A stretch of 64,000 nt of DNA from an uncultured Eubacteriales bacterium (lineage in GTDB: Bacteria; Bacillota; Clostridia; Oscillospirales; CAG-272), in assembly GCA_934432725.1 (NCBI GenBank), contig CAKRZE010000002.1, positions 1 to 64,000 of the forward strand, in the 5' to 3' direction. This document shows, one piece after another, positions 36,064 through 44,956 of this stretch. Position numbers and translations under genes: made by a program. Each line of letters starts with the position of its first letter. Position 1 is the first letter of the stretch. Under the pieces are notes generated by a model that saw only the letters and a program-made list of their open reading frames with translations, made no database searches and was not told where the DNA came from.

Positions 36064-36082
36064 AGTGCGCCGCGCACTTTTT
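36064..36082 (+). terminator. Short terminator hairpin after the iron operon
   Basis: AGTGCG CCG CGCACT followed by TTTT (stem 36064-36069 with 36073-36078). Confidence 0.6.
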
Positions 36083-36096
36083 CCAAAAAACAGAAC

Positions 36097-36148
36097 ATCG
36101 GCAATCCGGGCAGCTTTTTGTCTGTACGATTGCCGATCTTCTTTTTTT
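36097..36148 (+). terminator. Second terminator after the iron operon
   Basis: 10-bp stem ATCGGCAATC (36097-36106) with GATTGCCGAT (36128-36137), followed by CTTCTTTTTTT. Confidence 0.75.
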
Positions 36149-36162
36149 CAAACAAAGTTTAT

Positions 36163-36414
36163 TTATCGCCGCATGATCGGTCCGCAGCCGCCGATCATTT
36201 CTCCAGCGGATTTCAGGCGGAGCGCCCACAAGCCAAATCCGAATATCCGATAGCGCTCCCTGTTCTTATTGATCCAGTTCCGCACCCGCGCTGCATCAAA
36301 GGTGTAAGGATAGTGCTGCATAATGTCAGAATCGGCAAGCACGGCATACAGTGCATCAAAATCGTCCGGCATCATTTCCCGCAGGAAAAGGCGCTCTGTT
36401 TCCGGCTTTATCAT
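36163..36414 (-). pseudogene. Truncated GNAT acetyltransferase
   Basis: 83 residues starting MIKPETERLFLREMMPDDFDAL, the typical N-terminus of RimJ/RimL-like GNAT enzymes, which are normally about 180 residues. It stops right after KSAGEMIGGCGPIM, before the acetyl-CoA binding loop (Q/RxxGxG/A), so it cannot be catalytic. The remainder of the gene is not found downstream; the DNA runs straight into the terminator of the iron operon. A remnant of a deletion. Confidence 0.75.
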
Positions 36415-36490
36415 GGCAAATCACCTCTCCATAGCGATATAAAGGCAAATATCGCACCCTGTGCGGTGCTCACCGTGTTCTGAAAATGCA

Positions 36491-38200
36491 TTACTTTCCC
36501 TGCTCTGCGATCTGCGCAAGCAGGATCTTCTCCGCATAGCCGCAGGCGCGCTCAACAGAGCCTGCCTCAAACGGATTTGCCAGATTCGCATAGCGCAGGG
36601 TTTCCAGGTAGCTGCGGCTGCCGCCGGTCCTGCAAAGTCTGAGATAGTCCTGCCATGCGGCGGACTTGTCCTCGGCATACTTCTTCTTGAACTCCATCGC
36701 TCCCATGGTCGTGAGCGTATAGTTGATGTAGTAGAAGGGATAGAGGTAAATGTGCAGCTTGTGATACCAGTAACCGCCGCGCTCCATGAAGGGATCGTTG
36801 TCGTACCTGCGCCACGGCATATACTTTTCCTCCAGCAGATGCCACTGATAGGTCCGCTCCTTCGGCGTCAGCTCGGGATGAGCATAACAGATGTGCTGGA
36901 ACTCGTCCACTGCCACACCGAAGGGCACGAAGGTCAGCGCCTCCTGCAAATGGGCAAAGCGGAATTTATCTGCCTGATCGCCGAAGAACCACTCGGCATA
37001 AGGATAGGCGAACTGCTCCATAGACATGGAATGGATCTCCGCAATGTCCGTGGGCTCACTGTAATAGTCCGAAATGGGCTGACTGCGCATCGCCGTATAG
37101 CTCGCAAAGGCATGACCCAGCTCATGCGTCAGCACCTGCATATCAAAGATTGTGTGGTTGAAGCAGGAGAACACAAAGGGCGCCTTCAGACTGGGCAGGC
37201 TCGACATATAGCCCGTGGATGCCTTGCCCGGCTTGTTTTGCAGGTCCATCAGCTCATGGTCAATCATAAAATCAATGAACTCGCCGGTTTCCGGGCTGAT
37301 CTCATGATACATCTTCTGTGCAGTTTTGACCATGAATGCATCATCGCCCGCCGGCTCGGCGTTGCCGTCCGGAAACACCATTTTTTCATCGCAGTACATG
37401 ACATGGTCGATGCCGAGGCGCTTTGCCTGCGCGTCATAAAGCTTCCGGCACAGCGGCACAAGGAAGGTGCGCACCTGTTCACGGAAGGATGCGACCTCCC
37501 CCTCGCCGTAGTCCGTGCGTCCCTGTTCCAGATAGCCCACGGGAATATAGTTCTCATAGCCGAGGTTCCTGCCCATCTGATTGCGGATGCGGATCAATTC
37601 GTCCCAGATCTCCTCCAGACGCGGCTCGTTGTCTTCATAGAACTTAGAGTACGCCTTAACGGCGGCTGCCCGCATGGTGCGGTCGGGATGCTCAAAGTAT
37701 TTCTGCACGCCATAGAGATTCAGGGTCTTTCCGTCGAAGGGAATTTCTGCGGTAGCCATGATCTTCTGATATTCGTTTGTCAGGCGGCTTTCCTGCTGGC
37801 GCAAAGGGATGTTGGCTTCGCAAAACAGCTTTTTCTGCAAATCCATGCTCACAAAATACTGCTTGCCGAATTCCTTCTCAATCTCCGGACGGAAGGGGCT
37901 GGCGGCAATTGCCTCGCTGAGCTCCACCCCCGCACCGCCGAGCGTAGGCAGCGTGTCCTGAAGATAATTGATCTCCGCCTCATAAAATTCATCGCGCGTA
38001 TCAAGCGTATGACGGATGTGCGCAACAGAATACTGCGTGGAAAGTGCGCAGTTCTCACGATCCATCTCAAAAAGCAGCTCTCGCAGCACGCCATAGCTTT
38101 CTGCGTGCGCAACGGCATTCTTCCATGCGGTGAGCTTCGCACGGTATGCCTCCAGGTCGGGGCGCTTGTACTCCAGCGTTGAAAACTTGAAATCCTCCAT
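36491..38200 (-). CDS. M3-family oligoendopeptidase (PepF-like)
   Basis: 569 residues. Zinc-binding HELGH near residue 359 within DMQVLTHELGHAFASY, and the downstream EIHSMSMEQFAYP that supplies the third ligand Glu. The N-terminal helical region and the C-terminal YWYHKLHIYLYPFYYINY are typical. These are cytosolic zinc peptidases that cut short peptides. Ribosome site AAGGAG lies 11 bases before the ATG. A promoter at 38581-38609 would give a 380-base leader. Confidence 0.92.
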   Translation of the reverse strand: MEDFKFSTLEYKRPDLEAYRAKLTAWKNAVAHAESYGVLRELLFEMDRENCALSTQYSVAHIRHTLDTRDEFYEAEINYLQDTLPTLGGAGVELSEAIAASPFRPEIEKEFGKQYFVSMDLQKKLFCEANIPLRQQESRLTNEYQKIMATAEIPFDGKTLNLYGVQKYFEHPDRTMRAAAVKAYSKFYEDNEPRLEEIWDELIRIRNQMGRNLGYENYIPVGYLEQGRTDYGEGEVASFREQVRTFLVPLCRKLYDAQAKRLGIDHVMYCDEKMVFPDGNAEPAGDDAFMVKTAQKMYHEISPETGEFIDFMIDHELMDLQNKPGKASTGYMSSLPSLKAPFVFSCFNHTIFDMQVLTHELGHAFASYTAMRSQPISDYYSEPTDIAEIHSMSMEQFAYPYAEWFFGDQADKFRFAHLQEALTFVPFGVAVDEFQHICYAHPELTPKERTYQWHLLEEKYMPWRRYDNDPFMERGGYWYHKLHIYLYPFYYINYTLTTMGAMEFKKKYAEDKSAAWQDYLRLCRTGGSRSYLETLRYANLANPFEAGSVERACGYAEKILLAQIAEQGK

Positions 38201-38580
38201 AGCTTTGTGTTCTCCTTATATTTTTTATTTTGATAGTATTCTGTACCGTATCGGCATCCCGTGCCGGGGGCTTTGCTTAGCGGCAGTATTGCCGGCGACC
38301 GGATATCTGGCACTTGATACATATTAAAATGCTTTTTATTTCATCCTTCCGATCTCCCGCAGCGGATTGCCGCCGGGGCTTCCTGCATGCTGCTGAACAC
38401 GGTGAATATCGGACGGGAAGAGGCGCCGCGTGTTCTTTTGCGGTCAGAGCTTCAATGCCCTTTTATGATACCGGTCTGTACATGTATTCCTTCGTAAATC
38501 ACGGCTTCGGCGGCATATGCAGCATCCCCGCCATTGTACAATGCACGTTTTGCAGTCTTTGTTTTGCATGGACCGTTTTC

Positions 38581-38609
38581 ATTATATCTTTATTGATAGA
38601 ATTTGTCAA
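38581..38609 (-). promoter_or_regulatory. Consensus promoter upstream of the oligoendopeptidase
   Basis: Minus strand TTGACA (38609-38604), 17-bp spacer, TATAAT (38586-38581). The next clear gene starts only at 38200. In between is a 41-codon cysteine-rich frame (38444-38569, CKTC, CC, C) whose ATG lies within about 10 bases of the expected start of transcription and lacks a ribosome site, so I do not call it a gene. Confidence 0.75.
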
Positions 38610-38950
38610 CAGACTTCAAAAAAGCCGCAAAAGCATCCGGCACGACCACTCCCCGCGCCGGATGCCATCTTATCATATTCTTCCTGATTCCTTCTTGTAA
38701 TCGTGCGCAGCAAGCCCGTTCGGGGTATTGTCCTGACGCGCTTCCATGGCAAGCAGAAGCGGAAAAATCGCTGCGGCAGCGTCCCAGACGATGTACGGCA
38801 CGCGTCTCGACCGTCACAGCCGAAAAAACCGGTACCGCAGAAGATAGCCATGATTCTTCTGAAAGCTTTTCCGCGTTTTAACGGCTTTTGAATTGTATTT
38901 CAGGGTTTCGTTTCGATTCCTCCCGGTGATTCTTCCGCCATGTTTCCTTT
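38610..38950. other. No recognisable gene
   Basis: Frames on both strands are short and lack motifs or ribosome sites. Nothing else seen. Confidence 0.4.
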
Positions 38951-39391
38951 TTAAAAATTTCGTTCATCCAGTATCCACTCCTTTGCCGGTTCAATGCCGT
39001 CAAAAAATTTGATTGCAAAGCCTTTGCCGTACAGCAGCTTTTTTAACTTTTTACAGGAAAGTCCGTCTGCCCCCACAAAGGCAGCACGCAGAAACCGTTT
39101 GCCGGACCCTATGAGTGCCTCTGTGATCTGTGAAATCAATTCTCCCGTGATCCTTGTTTCGTCAAGGACAAATGTAATATATGCCGGGAAGGACGGGCGG
39201 CGAAACGCCGCAGCATCCCTGCGCAGCTTCTCTACGGCAAGCCCGGTATACTGATATATCCCGTCCAGATGCTCAAACCATATTTCTCCGCCGGCATATG
39301 GAAGAATAAATGATTTTTTCTTTACGCCCGGCAACTCATTCGGATTGGCGCATCCGGATGTATATCTCGTTTCATCTCTTTTCATAAGCAT
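38951..39391 (-). CDS. Hypothetical protein
   Basis: 146 residues from ATG 39391 (GGAG 7 bases upstream). I do not recognise the family. The centre (FPAYITFVLDETRITGELISQITEALIGSGKRFLRAAFVGADGLSCKKLKKLLYG) alternates strands and helices like a STAS- or Rossmann-like alpha/beta domain. It follows the methyltransferase gene by 21 bases and is probably cotranscribed with it. Confidence 0.65.
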   Translation of the reverse strand: MLMKRDETRYTSGCANPNELPGVKKKSFILPYAGGEIWFEHLDGIYQYTGLAVEKLRRDAAAFRRPSFPAYITFVLDETRITGELISQITEALIGSGKRFLRAAFVGADGLSCKKLKKLLYGKGFAIKFFDGIEPAKEWILDERNF

Positions 39392-39412
39392 CGTGTTTCT
39401 CCGGCTTTCGGA

Positions 39413-40195
39413 TCAGGAAAAAGCTGTCTTTGACTTTGCGCATACCAGTAAAAACCGATGGATCCGCCCTTCGATACAGCCGTTTTGCTCCAATATATGT
39501 TGTGCGCGCAGTAATCCGTCTTTGCAGCGCTCCACGGAGAAACCGGGAAATTCCCATTCGATAATGCGCGCGAACCAGACAAGCGCACCGACATCATAGA
39601 ATTGAATCGGTCTGAAGCATTCCTGCGCGTCCAGAATCGCAAAGCCTGCATCGCAAAACTTCCGGCACACAATCCGAAGATATTGTTCCGGGAACGGCAG
39701 CTCCGTCTTTCCCAAAAGCAGCTCCACCAATTCACGATCATTTTCAGCCCCGACCTGTTCCGTGATGAAGGTGCCGCCGTCCTTCAAAACGCGGTAGATA
39801 TCCTTAACATTAAAATCTCCGTGTCGGTTGATAACCATATCAAATGCGGCATCCCCGAAAGGAAGATTGTCTTTTCCATCGCCTGTACGAAAATCAATTC
39901 CCAGCGGGAGCAGGGTTTCTTTGCACAGCTCCGCATTCGGCGGATATGCCTCCGATGCGCCGGTGTTCTCATAAGGGTGGCGGAGCGAGAGCAGAAATTC
40001 ACCCCCGCCGGTATCGACATCCAACAGCTTCATTTCGGGCTTCAGGCGATCCAGAATGATACGCCGATACTCCCACGGCAAGTCCTTTTCTTCCGTATAT
40101 CTTTCCGCAATGTGCGAAAAGTCCCATCCGTGAATATGCGCAATGCTTTCTTCCTTTTTCCAATCGCGTATCAATTCGTTTTCATTCACAGTCAT
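39413..40195 (-). CDS. Class I SAM-dependent methyltransferase
   Basis: 260 residues from ATG 40195, set by GAAGGTGCA; a longer frame upstream (to 40594) overlaps the KTR gene and is a shadow. Motif I is LLDVDTGGGEFLLSL (LDVxTGGGE form), followed by FGDAAFDMVINRHGDFNVKDIYRVLKDGGTFITEQVG, the usual motif II-III region. The C-terminal half is a substrate domain. This TGGGEFL type is common in Clostridia with unknown substrate. Confidence 0.82.
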   Translation of the reverse strand: MTVNENELIRDWKKEESIAHIHGWDFSHIAERYTEEKDLPWEYRRIILDRLKPEMKLLDVDTGGGEFLLSLRHPYENTGASEAYPPNAELCKETLLPLGIDFRTGDGKDNLPFGDAAFDMVINRHGDFNVKDIYRVLKDGGTFITEQVGAENDRELVELLLGKTELPFPEQYLRIVCRKFCDAGFAILDAQECFRPIQFYDVGALVWFARIIEWEFPGFSVERCKDGLLRAQHILEQNGCIEGRIHRFLLVCAKSKTAFS

Positions 40196-40437
40196 TGCAC
40201 CTTCATTTCTCAAGCCATTCCAAGTCTCGTCCTTTGCCGCTGCCGCCATAGGGCAAGCGCCTTCTCCGGCGGCAAACCCCCAATGCCGCCAATCAGCCCA
40301 TTTCCAAGCCCATCTCCGTTTCATCGTTCCGGTTGATATCCTGCAAATTGTCTTTGTAAAATCAGATTCACTTGTTTTCTCATGTAATCGCAGGCTAAAA
40401 ATGCAGCGCAACCCGCTTTTTACGGATTGCACTGCGT

Positions 40438-40620
40438 CTAAGCTCCCGGCATATTGATTTCTTCCGTTTTTCCGTCCTTGAAACAAATCACGCAGGCATA
40501 TCTGCACTTCGGACAAAACAGCGGAAAACCCTTCAATACCGTCAGACGTATCCGCGTTATTGTTTTGCCGCCGCATTCGGGACAGCAGAGCCAAGCTGCT
40601 TTGAGGTTTTCTTTTTCCGT
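40438..40620 (-). CDS. Cysteine-rich KTR-type zinc-ribbon protein without canonical start
   Basis: About 60 residues. The frame contains AAWLCCPECGGKT-type and LFCPKCRYACVICF motifs: two CxxC pairs as in the cysteine-rich KTR family (compare the family pattern LCPxCGxKT...FPLFCPKC). No ATG, GTG or TTG lies between the upstream in-frame TAA and the conserved part; the codon at the expected start (40620) is ACG, next to a GGGGG purine run. Either ACG is used, or an ATG to ACG change silenced it. KTR proteins often accompany mobile elements. Confidence 0.55.
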   Translation of the reverse strand, partial: TEKENLKAAWLCCPECGGKTITRIRLTVLKGFPLFCPKCRYACVICFKDGKTEEINMPGA

Positions 40621-40638
40621 CCCCCGGACCGCCTCGGT

Positions 40639-41262
40639 TTACGTTTGAATCAATGTGCGGAATGCGGCATCACGGTCAAAGGTCCCTGCCGCAAAGCCGG
40701 GAATTTCCTTGATCGATTTGCAGATGCTGATGCTGACTCCCGTCAGAATCTGCCCGATCTCTCGGTCGGAGTAGGGACAGTCGCCGGTCACGATCAATGT
40801 GGACAGGCTATGCGCGATGAGCCACAGATCGCGGAAATAAAGATCTGCTTCTTCGGCGGTGATATGGTAAACATTCATCAGCGCCGGTCGGACAAGCTCC
40901 TGCAAATGCCGCATGGACCCCATGGCGCTGTAATCCTTGTTCTGCGTCCGCGTCAGGAATAAAACGCGGTAAAGCTCCGGCTCTTCCCGCGCAAACCGGA
41001 TATACTGCATCCCGACGCCAAAGAACGGAATTTTCTCTTTCAGTCCGGCATCCGCATAGTCGTCGTACACACGCACCGCAGCGGCATAGACTTCCTGTCT
41101 GACGGCATCCATAGAGCCAAAGGCAGTAAACACCGGCTGTGTGGAGGTGCCAAGCTCATCCGCCATCGTTTTTGCGGTCAGCCCGTCAATGCCGTTCGTC
41201 CGCACAATCCGCAGAGCCGCCTCCACCATTTCTTTTTTCGTGAATTTGTTCTTCGGAGCCAT
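40639..41262 (-). CDS. TetR-family transcriptional regulator
   Basis: 207 residues from ATG 41262 (AAGGA 8 bases upstream; the frame continues further). N-terminal HTH: KKEMVEAALRIVRTNGIDGLTAKTMADELGTSTQPVFTAFGSM. The C-terminal ligand-binding part has LYRVLFLTRTQNKD, close to the WHG/TetR_C group. It lies downstream of, and in the same direction as, the ABC exporter pair but has its own palindrome upstream (41289-41298), so it may control itself and the transport genes. Confidence 0.88.
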   Translation of the reverse strand: MAPKNKFTKKEMVEAALRIVRTNGIDGLTAKTMADELGTSTQPVFTAFGSMDAVRQEVYAAAVRVYDDYADAGLKEKIPFFGVGMQYIRFAREEPELYRVLFLTRTQNKDYSAMGSMRHLQELVRPALMNVYHITAEEADLYFRDLWLIAHSLSTLIVTGDCPYSDREIGQILTGVSISICKSIKEIPGFAAGTFDRDAAFRTLIQT

Positions 41263-41288
41263 CGTCTGCATCCTTTCGTCTGATGTAA

Positions 41289-41298
41289 ATCGTACGAT
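41289..41298. promoter_or_regulatory. Likely TetR operator
   Basis: Perfect ATCGTACGAT palindrome, flanked by ATGTA on the left and ACAT on the right, 27 bases before the regulator start. Confidence 0.5.
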
Positions 41299-41410
41299 AC
41301 ATAATGACCAATGTATATTGAATATTATAATGAAAAAAGATGCGGCTGTCAATAGATGCCGAAAATATTCTGCAATCTGTAGGTTTATAATTTTGAACTA
41401 CAACTGCGGG

Positions 41411-41453
41411 CAGCGGCAGATAAGGAATACTCCCTCTATCTGCCGCTGTTTTT
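41411..41453 (+). terminator. Hairpin downstream of the ABC operon
   Basis: 12-bp stem CAGCGGCAGATA (41411-41422) with TATCTGCCGCTG (41437-41448), then T5 on the plus strand. The T run is on the wrong side for the minus-strand ABC genes ending at 41466, so its direction of action is uncertain. Confidence 0.5.
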
Positions 41454-41465
41454 GCGATATCATTC

Positions 41466-43199
41466 TTACAGCTTCCAGCCCACGGCTTGCTCCCGATCGC
41501 TGATAAAATGACGGTAAATGCCGTCCTGCGCCATCAGCTCATCGTGCGTACCCCGCTGAACGATCTGCCCCCGGTCCACCACAAGGATCTGATCCGCATG
41601 GCGCACGGTTTTCAGCCGGTGAGCGATCATGATGACGGTTTTCTCATGCGTCAGCTCCGCAATTGCCTCCATCAGTTCCTTTTCGTTCTCCGGATCGACA
41701 TTGGCGGTCGCCTCGTCCAGAATGATGATGGGCGCGTCCTTCATCATGGCGCGGGCAATGGAGAGCCGCTGGCGCTCACCGCCCGAAAGCGTGCAGCCCG
41801 CCTCGCCGATAACGGTTTCATAGCCGCGCGGCAGCTTCCTGATAAAGTCGTGGCAGCGGGCTTTCTTCGCCGCATCCACCACCTTTTCCATCGGTGCGTC
41901 CGGCTGACCGAAGCGGATATTGTTTGCGATCGTATCACGGAACAGATAGACATTCTGAAACACAAAACTGAAATTCCGCATCAGGCTGTCCATATCGTAC
42001 TCCCGCACATCGTGCCCGCCGAGCGTGACCCGCCCTCCGTCCACGTCCCAGAAGCGGGAAAGCAGATGGCAGAGCGTAGTCTTGCCGCCGCCGGAGGGAC
42101 CGACGATGGCGGTCGTTGACCTTTCCGGAATGTCCAGCGTAATTCCGCCTATGATAGGCTTTCCGCCATAGGAGAAACGAATATTCACCGCACGAAGGTC
42201 ATGGTTCTCCGGCTCAATTACCGCGCCGGAAATATCCATAGCGGGCAGGCTCAGAATGTCCGCTGCCTGATTCACGCAGGTATCCACCACCCGCAAAAGG
42301 CTCGATTGCGTACCTGCCTGCTCCAACCCTTCTGTGAGCAGGAAGGAGCAAATACAGAGCATCATGCAGTTCAGCAGTTCCATCTGTCCGCCGGTAAAGA
42401 GCATGAGCGACAGCGCCACAACGCCCTCATCAATCAGCTTGGCAACAGCATTCTGTGCCAGCATAAGCGGCAGCAGCTTCAGCTCCATGTCGATGTTGGA
42501 GTCCGCGTTTTCATCAATCGCGGAGTCCAAACGGCGGTTATACTTGCCCGTAAGAGAATAAGCTTTCACCTCGGCGATCCCCTTGATGTATTCCAATACC
42601 CGCTCGACCACCGCCGTGTCACCGGCGAGCTTGCGGCTTGTCGTCTTTTCGGACTTTACCTGCATGGCACGGTTCACAAGATAATAAATGACAAGTCCGC
42701 AGGCGATCAACAGTCCCACACGGCAATCGAACAGAAATACCGCAAGCGTCATGACTGCCGTGGAAAAAAGGCCCTCGGTGACAAGCATGACCACGCGGGT
42801 GGATACGCCCGAGAGGTTGTCCATCGTGTTGGTGGTAACGGATGCGATTGCACCGAGGCTGTTCCCGTTAAAATAGCCCATCGGCAGATAGCGCAGATGC
42901 TCGGCGATCTGTACGCGCTTGTTCGCAGTCGTGCAGTAGCCGCCGTCCGTCTGCAATGCGGTAGCGCGGTATTTGAGAAGGGATGAGCCGACGACGGATA
43001 CCAGCATGATCACAAGGGAGCGCAAAATCGTTTTTTCAGTTACGCCGCCGGTCAGGATCGCCTGCAGCATCACGCCGATCGCCGGAATTTTCAGCACCGA
43101 AAACAGCGCCGCCGCCACACCGAGGACGATGGAGCAATAGAACTCTCCGCGCTCCCGTTTATCGCAGAAGCGGAAGAATTTCCGCAAAATTTCAAGCAT
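41466..43199 (-). CDS. ABC transporter, fused membrane and ATPase domains (second of pair)
   Basis: 577 residues from ATG 43199; overlaps the preceding gene by 8 bases. Six-helix exporter-type domain, then ATPase with Walker A GPSGGGKTT, signature TLSGGERQR, Walker B IIILDEATANVD, H-loop IAHR. Works as a heterodimer with the product of 43192-44952. In this setting (with an ECF importer and an iron box) such IrtAB/YbtPQ/SiaDE-type pairs import siderophores or heme in spite of the exporter fold. Substrate inferred from context only. Confidence 0.9.
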   Translation of the reverse strand: MLEILRKFFRFCDKRERGEFYCSIVLGVAAALFSVLKIPAIGVMLQAILTGGVTEKTILRSLVIMLVSVVGSSLLKYRATALQTDGGYCTTANKRVQIAEHLRYLPMGYFNGNSLGAIASVTTNTMDNLSGVSTRVVMLVTEGLFSTAVMTLAVFLFDCRVGLLIACGLVIYYLVNRAMQVKSEKTTSRKLAGDTAVVERVLEYIKGIAEVKAYSLTGKYNRRLDSAIDENADSNIDMELKLLPLMLAQNAVAKLIDEGVVALSLMLFTGGQMELLNCMMLCICSFLLTEGLEQAGTQSSLLRVVDTCVNQAADILSLPAMDISGAVIEPENHDLRAVNIRFSYGGKPIIGGITLDIPERSTTAIVGPSGGGKTTLCHLLSRFWDVDGGRVTLGGHDVREYDMDSLMRNFSFVFQNVYLFRDTIANNIRFGQPDAPMEKVVDAAKKARCHDFIRKLPRGYETVIGEAGCTLSGGERQRLSIARAMMKDAPIIILDEATANVDPENEKELMEAIAELTHEKTVIMIAHRLKTVRHADQILVVDRGQIVQRGTHDELMAQDGIYRHFISDREQAVGWKL

Positions 43200-44952
43200 G
43201 GTCAATGCCTCCTTCCATGCCGTCACGGGATACCGTATGCGCGTTCCAAAGCGCCTCATACAGCGGACAGGTTTGCAGAAGCTCTGCCTGCGTTCCCGTT
43301 GCTTCAATATGACCGTTGTTGACCACAACGATCTGATCCGAATCTGCAACGGTGGAGAGCCTGTGTGCAATGACAATCAGCGTCTTACCCCGCATGAGCC
43401 GCGCCACACTCTCCTGAATGATCGCTTCATTCTCCGGATCGGTGTAGGCTGTTGCTTCATCCAGAATGACGATGGGTGCGTTTTTGAGCATGGCGCGGGC
43501 GATGGAAATACGCTGCTTTTCACCGCCGGACAGATGTCCTCCACCACATCCGACCACCGTATCAAAACCGTTTTCAAGCCCCATAATGAAGTCATAGCAC
43601 CCACAGTCACGCGCAGCCTGCTCGACCTCGGCATCGGTCGCATCCGGCTTTCCCATGCGGATGTTCTCCCGCACGGTATCGTCAAACAGGAAATTATCCT
43701 GTGACACATAAGCGACAAGCCGGTGATAATGCTCAGCCGAGATATTGCATATATCAGCGCCGCCGACGGTGATACTGCCGCTGTTCACATCCCAAAAGGA
43801 CGCGATGAGCTTGGCAATGGTGGATTTTCCGCTTCCCGAAGGACCGACCAGCGCGTTGACTGTTCCCTCCCGGAAGGTCAGGTCGATGCCGTGCAATACC
43901 TCGGTGTCATTGTAGCCGAAGCAAATACCGTGCAGCTCTACGGTGCTGCCATGCGGTGCTTCTGCGTCTGTTTCCGGACGGGACAACTCGGGGGCTGTCA
44001 GAATGTCCGTCACCTGACCGATGACCGTGCCGACCTTGGCCAGATCGTCGGTAAATTTCATGCATCCGATGATGGGCGTAATAAGTCCCATGGACAGAAT
44101 CACGATCAGAATGAATTTCTCCGGTGTCAGCGTACCGTTTTTCATCAGATGTCCGCCGACGGGAAGCACGGTCAAAAGCGTTGCAGGCATGATGTTCATG
44201 GCAAAGGTGAAAAAGAAGTTGCTTTTATTCATCCAATCAATATAGCTTTTGGCGCACTCCCGCGCGGCGGCGACGAACTTTTCGCAGCTGCTTTTCGCCT
44301 TGCCGAACACCTTGATGACCTCGATCCCGCCGATGTATTCCACTGCCGTATCGTTGAGGGCGGTCGTTGCCGCCACGGTACGGGCATAGTTTTTCGCATA
44401 CCCCGCCATCATCAGCATAAAGAAAACCATGCCCAGCGGAAATGTAATCAGACCTGCCAGCGCCATACGCCAATCAAGAGTCAGCAGATAGATAAATGTT
44501 GCCAGAACGACAACTGCGTTGCTGCTCATTTCCGGGACCGCATGCGCCAGCGTCGGCTCAATGCTGTCCACACGCTCAACGAGGATGTTTTTCAGCTCCC
44601 CGGAGCCTTTGGACTGCACATCGCCGAGCGGCATACGGGAGAGCTTGTCAAGCCCCTGCTTTCGGATATTCCCAAGCACGGAAAAAGTCGCTTTGTGGGA
44701 CTGCGCTGTGGACAGTGAGTGAAACAGCACCCGCAAAAGCCAGAATGAAGCCATAACCGCGCAATCCGCGAGATAGCCGGACAAGCCGCGGTTTCCGGCA
44801 AGCAGCCTGCCTATCACCTGCGCCATGACAAAGAACGGCAGAATCTGAAACGCCGCGCCGATAACGGCAAAGATCACACTTGCGATATAGCCCGATTTTT
44901 TCTGTCCGGCAAAGGTGAAAACCCAGCCGAACGTACCTTTTTTCTTTGGCAT
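43192..44952 (-). CDS. ABC transporter, fused membrane and ATPase domains (first of pair)
   Basis: 586 residues from ATG 44952 (GGGGTGAG upstream; an ATG 15 bases earlier is possible). Exporter-type membrane domain, then Walker A GPSGSGKST, signature HLSGGEKQR, Walker B IVILDEATAYTD, H-loop IAHR. Intact catalytic residues in both this and the partner. It begins 5 bases after the ECF ATPase stop, so all five transport genes form one operon. Confidence 0.9.
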   Translation of the reverse strand: MPKKKGTFGWVFTFAGQKKSGYIASVIFAVIGAAFQILPFFVMAQVIGRLLAGNRGLSGYLADCAVMASFWLLRVLFHSLSTAQSHKATFSVLGNIRKQGLDKLSRMPLGDVQSKGSGELKNILVERVDSIEPTLAHAVPEMSSNAVVVLATFIYLLTLDWRMALAGLITFPLGMVFFMLMMAGYAKNYARTVAATTALNDTAVEYIGGIEVIKVFGKAKSSCEKFVAAARECAKSYIDWMNKSNFFFTFAMNIMPATLLTVLPVGGHLMKNGTLTPEKFILIVILSMGLITPIIGCMKFTDDLAKVGTVIGQVTDILTAPELSRPETDAEAPHGSTVELHGICFGYNDTEVLHGIDLTFREGTVNALVGPSGSGKSTIAKLIASFWDVNSGSITVGGADICNISAEHYHRLVAYVSQDNFLFDDTVRENIRMGKPDATDAEVEQAARDCGCYDFIMGLENGFDTVVGCGGGHLSGGEKQRISIARAMLKNAPIVILDEATAYTDPENEAIIQESVARLMRGKTLIVIAHRLSTVADSDQIVVVNNGHIEATGTQAELLQTCPLYEALWNAHTVSRDGMEGGIDHA

Positions 44953-44956
44953 TTTC

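Noticed and set aside
36461..38182. 573-codon plus-strand frame
   Set aside because: Antisense shadow of the oligoendopeptidase gene; the minus-strand product has an intact HELGH site and family-length sequence.
38444..38569. 41-codon cysteine-rich frame
   Set aside because: No ribosome site and the start lies almost at the expected transcript start; kept only as a remark with the promoter.
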